64,000 nt of DNA from positions 186,001-250,000 of the forward strand of contig NZ_CP132913.1 of the NCBI RefSeq assembly GCF_036327475.1. Reading direction: 5' to 3'. Position 1 is the first letter of the stretch; the number at the start of each line of letters is the position of its first letter. Below are positions 49,050-57,353 of the stretch, piece by piece. Source of the stretch: G036327475 sp036327475. GTDB taxonomy: Bacteria; Pseudomonadota; Gammaproteobacteria; Enterobacterales; Enterobacteriaceae. Both the position numbers and the translations under genes were made by a program. Under the pieces are notes generated by a model. It was not told the DNA's origin. It did not search any database and saw only the letters and a program-made list of their open reading frames with translations.

Positions 49050-50030
49050 AACGTATGCTGTCACTGTTTTTCCACTTTGCTTCAATACTTCGATGCTGGT
49101 TTGATGCCGGCGGCAGCTGGCGTTTGGCAAGTGATGCTGCCTTTGTCGGACGGCACGGCGGCGGCGATGCTGAACTGGCTCAAGGCGTGGCCGCTGTATC
49201 TGTTGGCAGCATCTGTTGGCAGCACCGCAACACTCATGAAGAGATGGCAACTGCAGAGCGGTGTGCCGTTTCCCCTTCCTTGGCGATGCACAGCGCTTCC
49301 TGATCGCGCAGCCGGCGGTAAGGGAGGGGATTGCGGATTTTGTGGTTCAACGCCTTTGGTGCCGACGCCAGTAAGCCGGAAAGCGCACTGTTTTGCCGCG
49401 CCTGGGCTGGCAGCATCTGCAGGATCGGTATCGGATAATAATGACTTTATCCACGGAGCCCCTTCCGTTGCTGACGGCCACAGCAGCCGGCGTAATGCAT
49501 CTCCCCGAGAGCTGCCGGCGTAGCGACGCCTTGTCGCTCAGGTATTGGAGCATTCAGCCAGGACGGGCTGAAGAAAGTGGTGCTGCTTGCGTTCCACGCT
49601 GCACGTAAAAAATCAAATCTGCTGGCGGGGATATTTTCCAATGATTACACAGGCCCGCGCGGGCGCTAGATGTCAGCGGCCCAGAAATCATCCTCCTGTG
49701 CCGCACAGCATTTACGGCAGGGAATTCAGGGAGATTTGCAGCATGCCGACGACGGTTCTGACTAGCGCTATTACAGACGGCGGCAGCGTTTATCCGGCAT
49801 CGCGAATCCCTTGCCAGCCGCTAGTCTGCCGGACCAGCAGACTACCTGACCCTTAATGAGAACAGGTTTTGTGTAGCGTTACGCTTGGCCTGGGTGTCAA
49901 GTCACCAGATCTGGCTGTTATGCCGGCGCCGGTATTGTGCCGGGATCCGATGCCGATTAAGAATGGCAGGAAAATAAAGCCGCCGGTCTCCAATAGTTAT
50001 TCAGCGGTGCGGCGCGGGAGTAGCAAACGT
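49050..50030 (+). pseudogene. menF: Isochorismate synthase MenF, remnant
   Basis: VRRFTSLGDAQRFLIAQPAV resembles MenF ITRFTSLDQAQRFLRQHPEH. LPRLGWQHLQD follows. After a central deletion the C-terminal YAGAGIVPGSDADEEWQE-like text appears near 49930-49990, with KAAGLQ. MenF (431 residues) starts menaquinone synthesis from chorismate. A 13-bp duplication lies near the 5' end. Confidence 0.88.
49198..49223. repeat. 13-bp perfect tandem duplication in menF
   Basis: ATCTGTTGGCAGC occurs at 49198-49210 and 49211-49223. It adds a frameshift to the menF remnant. Confidence 0.92.
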
Positions 50031-50114
50031 CGCAAATCGGTGTTTACATATCTGCCTCCGCAGAGGACTTACAATAGGGTATCGTCCTCACCACACCTAA
50101 GCGCCAGGCCCATC

Positions 50115-50530
50115 ATGTCCCGTATTGTATTTAACTCGTTGAGGACCGTTGCTGCTGGAAACTCTGGCCCGACCGACCAGCGTAGGGCTGTTTGTATCGC
50201 TTCAGTTCGCGCTCAACGCCGCTGACGTTCGCCGCAGCTGTTCATTTGCACCGACTCTCCATACCCATTTCGATGAGTGCAAGCTCGGATAGCTAGCGCT
50301 CGGCCTGACGAAAGCCGGCGGTAAGCCGGTGGCGTTGATTATTACTACCTCGCTTTGATAGAAGTCAGTCTGACCGGCGAGTGGTGGGCGCTGCTTACTG
50401 CGGACAGGCCGGGCCGGACTTATTGACTTCGGCGCGGATCGGGCGATTCGCCCGCCAGACCAGTATGTTTCTGGTTTTATTGTGCAAACCGGCTTTGGCG
50501 CAGCGGTTAATCTGCGGCGCCGGTGCGTCC
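50115..50530 (+). pseudogene. menD: SEPHCHC synthase MenD, N-terminal remnant
   Basis: MSRIVFN starts near the MenD position. LLLETLAR, ALGLTKAGGKPVALIITT and LIDFGADRAIRPPDQYVSGF match MenD VILEALTR, ALGLAKVSKQPVAVIVTS and LIDCGANQAIRQPGMFAS in shifting frames. About 130 of 556 residues remain. The rest of men (menH, menB, menC, menE) is absent from this position. Confidence 0.88.
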
Positions 50531-50534
50531 ATTA

Positions 50535-51080
50535 CCATCTCGGCATCAATCCAACAAGTTACGGATGGTGATAATCACCAGTGCCGGTACGGCGCCAAAG
50601 CCGAAGATCAGTCGCCATAGCCAAGTAGTACGCCCTTCCGGCAATACTGGCGACTTTGTTATCTCGTCTACGTAGGCGGGAAAACTCCGCCAAAACGCCA
50701 TCGCCACCGGCAAATTAAATCAATCCCCATACCCCAGCCCATCACAAGGCGTGCGGTGGTGAGCACCCATTCATCGAGGGTGAAGGCATAGGTTAGCGCT
50801 GCAAGCACAAAAACAGCAAATATCCAATAGCGGCCAATTTTATCGGTGAAATAATCACCGAAGAACGCGCCGAGGATAGCACAAAACGTAATGGCCGATG
50901 TCACCATGCTAGTGGCGGCCGGAGTCAGATTAAGCTCTCGCTCCACACCCTTATCGTAGGCATAGGCACAAAGAAACACTCTGCCGAGCACGATGGTAAT
51001 AATGATGGAGGCATGAGAACGATTATCGGGTGAGAAAACATCGCTGACGCTGCAAATTGCATACCGCTCGCCGGTACGCT
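50535..51080 (-). pseudogene. MFS sugar-type transporter, remnant
   Basis: The minus strand reads LNLTPAATSMVTSAITFCAI, LGAFFGDYFTDKIGRYWIF, which carries the MFS G-x-x-x-D-x-x-G-R signature, and TTARLVMGWGMGIDL. After a frameshift it reads WRLIFGFGAVPALVIITI. These are helices 1-5 of a sugar-porter type MFS protein of about 450 residues. The exact family is unclear. It has no counterpart at this position in E. coli. Confidence 0.75.
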
Positions 51081-52184
51081 ATGGCCATTGGCCAATGTGG
51101 CGACATGCGACGCAGTGAGAAGTAAAGATATGGATGTGAAGGCTTAGTTAAAAGTTTTCGGTAGCCAAGCATGCCGGTTTGCGCAATTTTGTTACGGAAT
51201 AAGTTACAATTAATGGTTTAATCGGCCCCTTCGGCCACCCATTATAATGAGCGTGATGTCGGGAGAATACTGCTTTAGCCACGTCGGTAGATGTTCTTTG
51301 AGATTGTCTAGACTTTTCTGCTGGGAAAAGCTGACGTGTGTCAGCATTTTGGGTAATTAAGGTAAGGCACGGCATATCACACTAATTACGGAGCATTAAT
51401 GATCCGACCATCGCCAGTGCGGGCGAAAATGGTTGGGAAGACGCTGAATGCGCTTTGTTGAAAGACTTCTATGGCCTGGGGAACCTTCGCTTTACGTCAG
51501 GATAGCCGCGTACGTTAAATGTGATAAGCGCTTCGAGTGGATTGACCGAGCATAACAGAGGATTCGACTTGAGAGGTTTTTCGAGTTTGAGGGGTGTCGC
51601 GCGTCGCGGTGTAACACGTCAACGGTGTGTGGAAGTTGTGTTGCGGTGAGGCCCTTACCTTCCAATTGACGGATCAGTAAGATGCTCGGCGTTCTCCTGG
51701 TAACCCGTCCTGCAGTAAACACGCTTTTGCAAGTTCAGCAATAACACCGGTTTAAGGTCTTTAAGGGTGAACTTCAAATCATTTACTTTGGTAAAGTGAA
51801 GCCTGTCGTCGCAGTTTGCTTTCCCTGCAATGATTCAAAATAGATTTTTGACAGAGTTCATGCAGGACGAAAAGACATTTCAGGGTGTCGCCTTTAAAGA
51901 AAGGCTTTGATTTTTTCCCAAGGGTCATGGTCGGTAAAGACTCACCGTTATTTTTGCCGAGTTGAGAGTGTTTGAAAAAACATTTCACTCATTGCTACAA
52001 CACAATTAAAATAACTGCTGGTTCATGCATTTCCAATCATGCGGTGTTTGCGTATTATGGCGCTGCGCGACGCTGGAAAATCAATTTCATGGTGTATTTA
52101 TTACGCACGATGGCGGCAGGTACATTGGGGTGAGGGCTAAAGTGGAGACGTTGAAGGTGATAGAGATGCCGGAAGGAAAATAAG
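51081..52184. other. 1.1 kb without recognisable gene
   Basis: Frames on both strands are short and broken by stops, and none matches a family I know. Base composition is mixed, with AT-rich parts near 51760-52010. In E. coli the inaA/glp/ais region starts beyond yfaE, but none of those genes can be seen. Confidence 0.35.
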
Positions 52185-52419
52185 AGCCTCTGGCCTTGCC
52201 AGGCCAGGATTACACTCTGGCTCAATATCGTCGACCGGTAAGCAGCAGAGCAGAATTTCCTCGCGGCTGACAAACATCTATTGGTGATATTTCACTTCTC
52301 CCGCCAGCAGGCGCCGCAGTAACCGGAGTGGCACTGGAATCCACCGGCACTTGATGCGCCTCCAGCGCGTCCAGCAGCGGTTGAGTTGTTTGGCGCAGGT
52401 GGATTACAGGCTGGGCCAT
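52185..52419 (-). pseudogene. yfaE: 2Fe-2S ferredoxin YfaE, remnant
   Basis: It starts one base after the nrdB stop: MAQPVIHLRQTTQPLLDALE, AHQVPVDSS. In the next frame come FQCHSGYCGACW (the CxxGxCGxC cluster motif), an in-frame stop, then FVSREEILLCCLPVDDIEPE. This covers the whole of the 84-residue YfaE, with one frameshift and one stop. YfaE maintains the diferric-tyrosyl cofactor of NrdB, so its loss beside intact nrdB is notable. Confidence 0.93.
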
Positions 52420-52420
52420 G

Positions 52421-53551
52421 TTACAACTGGAAGTCGCTGAGGTCATTGCTGTTAACTTCGGCATCAATCTGCCCCACCAGATAAGAGCTTACTTCCACCT
52501 CCTGCGGCGCCACCTGAACGTTATCCGACACCAGCCAGGAGTTGATCCATGGAATTGGGTTAGAGCGGGTGGTAAAGGGCAGATCGAGACCGACCGCCTG
52601 CATGCGGATATTGGCGATGTATTCCACATACTGACATAGAATATCTTTGTTCAAGCCGATCATCGACCCGCCGCGGAACAGATAGCTCGCCCAGTCTTTC
52701 TCCTGTTGCGCCGCCAGCAAGAACAGATCATAGCTTTCCTGCTGACATTCGCGCGCAATCTCGGCCATTTCGAGATCGTCCTCGCCGGAGCGCATCAGGT
52801 TGAGCATATGCTGGGTGCCGGTTAGGTGCAGTGCTTCGTCGCGGGCGATGAGGCGAATGATTTTGGCGTTGCCCTCCATCAATTCGCGCTCGGCGAAAGC
52901 GAACGAGCAGGCAAAACTGACGTAGAAACGGATCGCCTCCAGTGCGTTGACGCTCATCAGGCACAAATAGAGCTTTTTCTTTAGCTCATGTAGATTCACC
53001 ACAACCGTTTTGCCGTTGACCTGGTGCGTGCCTTCTCCCAGCAGATGATAATGGCTGGTCAGCTCGATAAGATCGTCGTAATAGCCGGAAATATCCTTGG
53101 CGCGTTTTAGGATCTCCTCATCGGTGACGATATCGTCGAACACCAGTGACGGATCGTTGACGATGTTGCGAATAATGTGGGTGTAGGAGCGCGAATGGAT
53201 AGTTTCTGAAAACGCCCAGGTTTCCACCCAGGTTTCCAGTTCCGGTATCGAAATCAGCGGCAGCAGTGCGACATTGGGGCTGCGGCCCTGGATGGAATCC
53301 AGCAGCGTCTGGTACTTGAGATTGCTGATAAAAATATGTTTTTTGTACTCCGGCAACGCTTGATAGTCGATGCGATCGCGCGACACGTCCACTTCTTCCG
53401 GACGCCAGAAGAACGACAATTGTTTCTCAATCAGTTTCTCAAAAATGTCGTATTTCTGCTGATCAAAGCGGGCAACATTCACTGGCTGACCGAAAAACAT
53501 CGGCTCCTGCAGTTGGTTATTTTTAACTTGTGAAAATGTAGTATAGGTCAT
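52421..53551 (-). CDS. nrdB: Ribonucleotide reductase class Ia, beta subunit
   Basis: NrdB carries the diiron-tyrosyl radical cofactor and passes the radical to NrdA for reduction of NDPs to dNDPs under aerobic conditions. The ORF has 376 residues, as in E. coli. Asp85, Glu116, His119 and the radical Tyr123 (numbered with Met1) lie in YQTLLDSIQ and SETIHSRSYTHI. The C-terminal peptide VNSNDLSDFQL that docks to NrdA is present. It follows nrdA by 49 bp and is followed by broken yfaE. Confidence 0.98.
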   Translation of the reverse strand: MTYTTFSQVKNNQLQEPMFFGQPVNVARFDQQKYDIFEKLIEKQLSFFWRPEEVDVSRDRIDYQALPEYKKHIFISNLKYQTLLDSIQGRSPNVALLPLISIPELETWVETWAFSETIHSRSYTHIIRNIVNDPSLVFDDIVTDEEILKRAKDISGYYDDLIELTSHYHLLGEGTHQVNGKTVVVNLHELKKKLYLCLMSVNALEAIRFYVSFACSFAFAERELMEGNAKIIRLIARDEALHLTGTQHMLNLMRSGEDDLEMAEIARECQQESYDLFLLAAQQEKDWASYLFRGGSMIGLNKDILCQYVEYIANIRMQAVGLDLPFTTRSNPIPWINSWLVSDNVQVAPQEVEVSSYLVGQIDAEVNSNDLSDFQL

Positions 53552-53600
53552 GGGAACTCCCGTTACATGCAGGCGGCATCGTTACCGCCAGCGTAGATGT

Positions 53601-55883
53601 TCAAATCTTGCAGGCGCCGCCTTCGCAATCGTCCTGCTGCGTTGACTGCATGTCTTCCTGAGCGTCTTCTGCCCCATCGCGAGTATTCTGGTAATACAGG
53701 GTCTTCACCCCGAACTTGTACGCAGTCAGCAAGTCTTTCAATAGCTGCTTCATCGGGACTTTACCGGCCGGGAACCGGGACGGGTCATAATTGGTATTGG
53801 CGGAGATGGCCTGATCGACGAATTTCTGCATCACGCCCACCAAGTGCAGATAACCATCGTTGCTCGGCATTTTCCACAGCAACTCATAGGCTTCTTGCAA
53901 ACGGATGGACTCCGGCACCACTTGACGCAGGATGCCGTCTTTGGAGGCTTTGATGCTCACCAGGCCGCGCGGCGGCTCGATACCGTTGGTGGCGTTGGAA
54001 ATCTGCGAAGACGTTTCCGACGGCATCAGCGCCGACAGGGTGGAATTACGCAAGCCGTGCCGCTTGATATCCACGCGAAGCGCTTCCCAATCGTAATGCA
54101 GCGGTTCGCTGACGATGCTGTCGAGATCTTTTTTATAGGTGTCAACGGGTAGAATACCCCGCGCATAGGTGGTCTCATTAAACCACGGGCAGGCGCCGCT
54201 ATCACGGGCCAAATCGTTTGAGGCTTTCAACAGATAGTACTGAATGGCTTCAAATGTACGGTGGGTCAGGTTATTGGCGCTGCCGTCAGAGTAACGTACG
54301 CCATGTTTGGCTAGATAGTACGCAAAGTTAATCACCCCCACGCCAAGGGTGCGGCGACCCATGGCACTGCGCTTAGCCGCTGGGATCGGATAGTCCTGAT
54401 AGTCGAGCAACGCATCGAGGGCGCGCACCGCAAGTGTCGCCAGTTCGCCTAAATCATCCAGGCTATCGATTGCCCCCAGGTTGAAGGCCGACAGAGTACA
54501 CAGGGCGATTTCGCCGCTATCGTCGTTAACATTCTCGAGCGGCTTGGTGGGCAGGGCGATTTCCAGGCACAGGTTGCACTGGCGGATCGGCGCTACCGCA
54601 GCGTCGAACGGGCTGTGGGTATTGCAATGATCCACATTCTGTACATAGATACGACCGGTAGAAGCGCGCTCTTGCATCATCAGCGAGAACAATTCCACCG
54701 CCTTGATACGGCGTTGACGGATGCTGCTGTCCTGTTCGTACAGGGTGTACAGCCGATCGAATTCATCCTGATCGGCGAAAAAGGCGTCATACAGCCCCGG
54801 TACGTCGGAGGGGCTAAACAGCGTAATGTCCCCGCCCTTGACCAGGCGCTGGTACATCAGTTTGTTAAGTTGGACGCCGTAATCCATATGGCGCACCCGA
54901 TTGGCTTCCACGCCGCGGTTGTTTTTCAGCACCAGCAAGCTTTCCACTTCCATATGCCACATGGGGTAGAACAAAGTAGCCGCGCCGCCTCGCACGCCGC
55001 CCTGTGAGCAGGATTTGACCGCGGTTTGGAAATGTTTATAAAACGGAATACAGCCAGTGTGGAAAGCCTCGCCGCCGCGGATCGAGCTGCCAAGCGCGCG
55101 GATTCGGCCGGCGTTAATGCCAATCCCCGCACGCTGAGAAACGTATTTTACAATCGCGCTGGAGGTGGCGTTAATGGAGTCGAGGCTATCGCCGCATTCA
55201 ATGAGTACGCAGGAACTGAACTGACGGGTCGGTGTGCGTACGCCGGACATAATTGGTGTCGGCAGCGAAATTTTAAACGTCGACACCGCATCGTAGAACC
55301 TTTTTACGTAGTCGAGGCGGGTCGCGCGCGGGTAGCCGGAAAACAGGCAAGCGGCCACCAGAATATAGAGAAACTGGGCGCTTTCGTAAATCTCTCCAGT
55401 TACTCGGTTTTGCGCCAGATACTTCCCTTCAAGCTGTTTGACGGCGGCATAGGAAAAGTTCATATCGCGCCAATGATCGATGAACCTGTCCATCTGCTCG
55501 AATTCGTCAGCGCTGTAGTCCGTCAGCAAATGTTTATCGTATTTGCCTATCTCGACAAGACGCGAAACGTGATCGTAGAGTTTCGGCGGCTCAAACCGGC
55601 CGTAGGCTTTTTTGCGCAAATGGAACACCGCTAACCGGGCGGCGAGATACTGGTAGTCTGGCGCCTCACACGAAATCAGATCCGCCGCGGCTTTGATAAT
55701 AGTTTCGTGGATAGTGGCGGTTTTGATGCCGTCGTAGAACTGGATATGGGAACGCAACTCCACCTGGGAAACAGAAACGTTTTCCAACCCTTCGGCCGCC
55801 CAGTTGATGACCCGGTGGATTTTATCGAGATTAATGGTTTCTTTACGCCCGTCGCGCTTGGTGACTATCAGACTCTGGTTCAT
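53601..55883 (-). CDS. nrdA: Ribonucleotide reductase class Ia, alpha subunit
   Basis: NrdA holds the catalytic and allosteric sites for reduction of ribonucleoside diphosphates. The ORF has 760 residues (E. coli 761). The N-terminal ATP-cone runs from VTKRDGRKETINLDKIHRVI. The active-site cysteines are in RQFSSCVLIECGD and CNLCLEIALP. Two radical-transfer tyrosines lie near the C-terminus in TLYYQNTRD. The shuttle pair CEGGAC is at residues 753-758. A control region with NrdR-like boxes and a DnaA box lies upstream. Confidence 0.98.
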   Translation of the reverse strand: MNQSLIVTKRDGRKETINLDKIHRVINWAAEGLENVSVSQVELRSHIQFYDGIKTATIHETIIKAAADLISCEAPDYQYLAARLAVFHLRKKAYGRFEPPKLYDHVSRLVEIGKYDKHLLTDYSADEFEQMDRFIDHWRDMNFSYAAVKQLEGKYLAQNRVTGEIYESAQFLYILVAACLFSGYPRATRLDYVKRFYDAVSTFKISLPTPIMSGVRTPTRQFSSCVLIECGDSLDSINATSSAIVKYVSQRAGIGINAGRIRALGSSIRGGEAFHTGCIPFYKHFQTAVKSCSQGGVRGGAATLFYPMWHMEVESLLVLKNNRGVEANRVRHMDYGVQLNKLMYQRLVKGGDITLFSPSDVPGLYDAFFADQDEFDRLYTLYEQDSSIRQRRIKAVELFSLMMQERASTGRIYVQNVDHCNTHSPFDAAVAPIRQCNLCLEIALPTKPLENVNDDSGEIALCTLSAFNLGAIDSLDDLGELATLAVRALDALLDYQDYPIPAAKRSAMGRRTLGVGVINFAYYLAKHGVRYSDGSANNLTHRTFEAIQYYLLKASNDLARDSGACPWFNETTYARGILPVDTYKKDLDSIVSEPLHYDWEALRVDIKRHGLRNSTLSALMPSETSSQISNATNGIEPPRGLVSIKASKDGILRQVVPESIRLQEAYELLWKMPSNDGYLHLVGVMQKFVDQAISANTNYDPSRFPAGKVPMKQLLKDLLTAYKFGVKTLYYQNTRDGAEDAQEDMQSTQQDDCEGGACKI

Positions 55884-55956
55884 GCGCCTTTATACCTGTC
55901 TGTGTGACCCGCAGACGCCCTGCTGGCGCGCAGGAAAATAGTGCCTTGCCATGGCA

Positions 55957-56047
55957 AACCACTATATGGGGTCTTTTCGTTAGTTTGACAAGATAGTGAC
56001 AAAGTCACCGCAATGCAAGTGAGTAACTTGCCAACTTCTGTGGATAA
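55957..56047 (-). promoter_or_regulatory. nrdA control region: two NrdR-like boxes and a DnaA box
   Basis: AAACCACTATATGGGG (55957-55972) and ACAAGATAGTGACAAA (55989-56004) resemble NrdR boxes and lie 32 bp apart, about three helical turns, as at NrdR-regulated promoters. TGTGGATAA at 56039-56047 is a perfect DnaA box (TTATCCACA on the minus strand). E. coli nrdA also has DnaA boxes upstream of its promoter. The spacer between nrdA and ubiG (55884-56365) holds no gene. yfaL, which E. coli has there, is absent. Confidence 0.55.
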
Positions 56048-56365
56048 CGTTAGGGGGGAATAGTCAGCAAACGGGTAAGCCGCTATTGTGCCTGCGCTTC
56101 GCCCTTGTCAATTAAGGGGATAAATTTTCTAAAATAACGCGATCGTTGCTTAATTAAACGCCGTCTGTTTTTGACGGCGCCGTACACGGGCACCAACAAC
56201 CAGGCAATTGACGAATCTCGGGAAGAAACGGCAGCCCATGACGCGTTAAGCGGCCCAACAGAGAGGATTACGTCGTGACGAGCCTCCCCGCGAGGCGGTC
56301 AACGCCATCGACCTGACGAAGACGTCTGGAGGAGTGTGCACTCCTGCTCCGTGGCGGCTAGCACC

Positions 56366-57076
56366 TTACGCTTGCCGTCGCGTATGCAGCATATAATTCA
56401 CATCCACATTACCGCCCAAATAGAAACGATCCCGCAGCGGATTGTAATGTAAACCGATAATATGCCGCTCGCGCAGCAGGGTGTCGTCCACCCAATCCAG
56501 TAGCTCGGCGGGTTTGATGAATTTATTGATATCGTGCGTACCCCTCGGCACCAGATGTAGCACATATTCGGCGCCGACGACAGCCATAAGCCAGGCCTTC
56601 GGATTGCGGTTCAGCGTTGAAAAAAACACCTCGCCGCCAGGTTTTACCAACCGCGCGCAGGCGCGGACGATAGACGCTGGATTTGGCACATGCTCCAACA
56701 CTTCCATACAGATCACAACATCATAGGTGCCGGGATGCGCCTCGGCGTGCGCCTCGACCGTCTCTTGGTGATAATCCAGGGCCACACCGTTTTCCAAAGC
56801 GTGCAGCCGGGCCACCACTAGCGGTTCTGCGCCCATATCCAGACCGATCACCTTCGCCCCTTCGCGCGCCATACTTTCCGCCAGAATGCCGCCCCCGCAG
56901 CCGACGTCCAGCACGCTTTTTCCAAATAGCCCACCGGCGCGTTCGAGAATATAATCCAAGCGAAGGGGATTGATGCGGTGCAGCGGCTTGAATTCGCCAT
57001 CAAGATCCCACCAGCGGGCAGCGACGGTGTCGAATTTAGCGATTTCGCCCGGATCGACATTTTTAAAGCGGGGCAT
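56366..57076 (-). CDS. ubiG: Ubiquinone biosynthesis O-methyltransferase UbiG
   Basis: UbiG performs both O-methylations in ubiquinone synthesis with SAM. The protein has 236 residues (E. coli 240). The SAM-binding motif VLDVGCGGG is at residues 55-63, and CMEVLEHVPNP, GGEVFFSTLNRNPKAW and GTHDINKFIKP are conserved. It is divergent from gyrA, as in E. coli. Its retention implies continued ubiquinone formation, although the ubiX copy at 34.6 kb is dead. Confidence 0.97.
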   Translation of the reverse strand: MPRFKNVDPGEIAKFDTVAARWWDLDGEFKPLHRINPLRLDYILERAGGLFGKSVLDVGCGGGILAESMAREGAKVIGLDMGAEPLVVARLHALENGVALDYHQETVEAHAEAHPGTYDVVICMEVLEHVPNPASIVRACARLVKPGGEVFFSTLNRNPKAWLMAVVGAEYVLHLVPRGTHDINKFIKPAELLDWVDDTLLRERHIIGLHYNPLRDRFYLGGNVDVNYMLHTRRQA

Positions 57077-57353
57077 TATGGTTCGCCTCTCTTACTTACT
57101 TCTGAGGTCATGCAAAAGCTCCTTACTCATTTATCGATTAAGTATACGTGCAACCGGGCCGTATTGCAGCCCGTTTGCTCACAAAAGCTTGTATTAGCGG
57201 CGCACGGAGAGCGTAGGAGGGTGCCACTGGGGCATGAGATGATTCCGCTGCGCCTTTCAACGGCGACCGCGCCCTTTCACAGAAGAAAGATGGTATACTT
57301 TTACACCTTTAAATCCGGGTAAAAGTTTCATTTAGTAGAGGGATAGCAGCTCC

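Noticed and set aside
53210..53240. Direct repeat CCCAGGTTTCCA in nrdB
   Set aside because: It encodes the conserved ETWVETW segment found in NrdB proteins, so it is a coding pattern and not a recent duplication.
54615..55634. Long plus-strand frames opposite nrdA
   Set aside because: They are antisense shadows of a conserved gene without recognisable domains.
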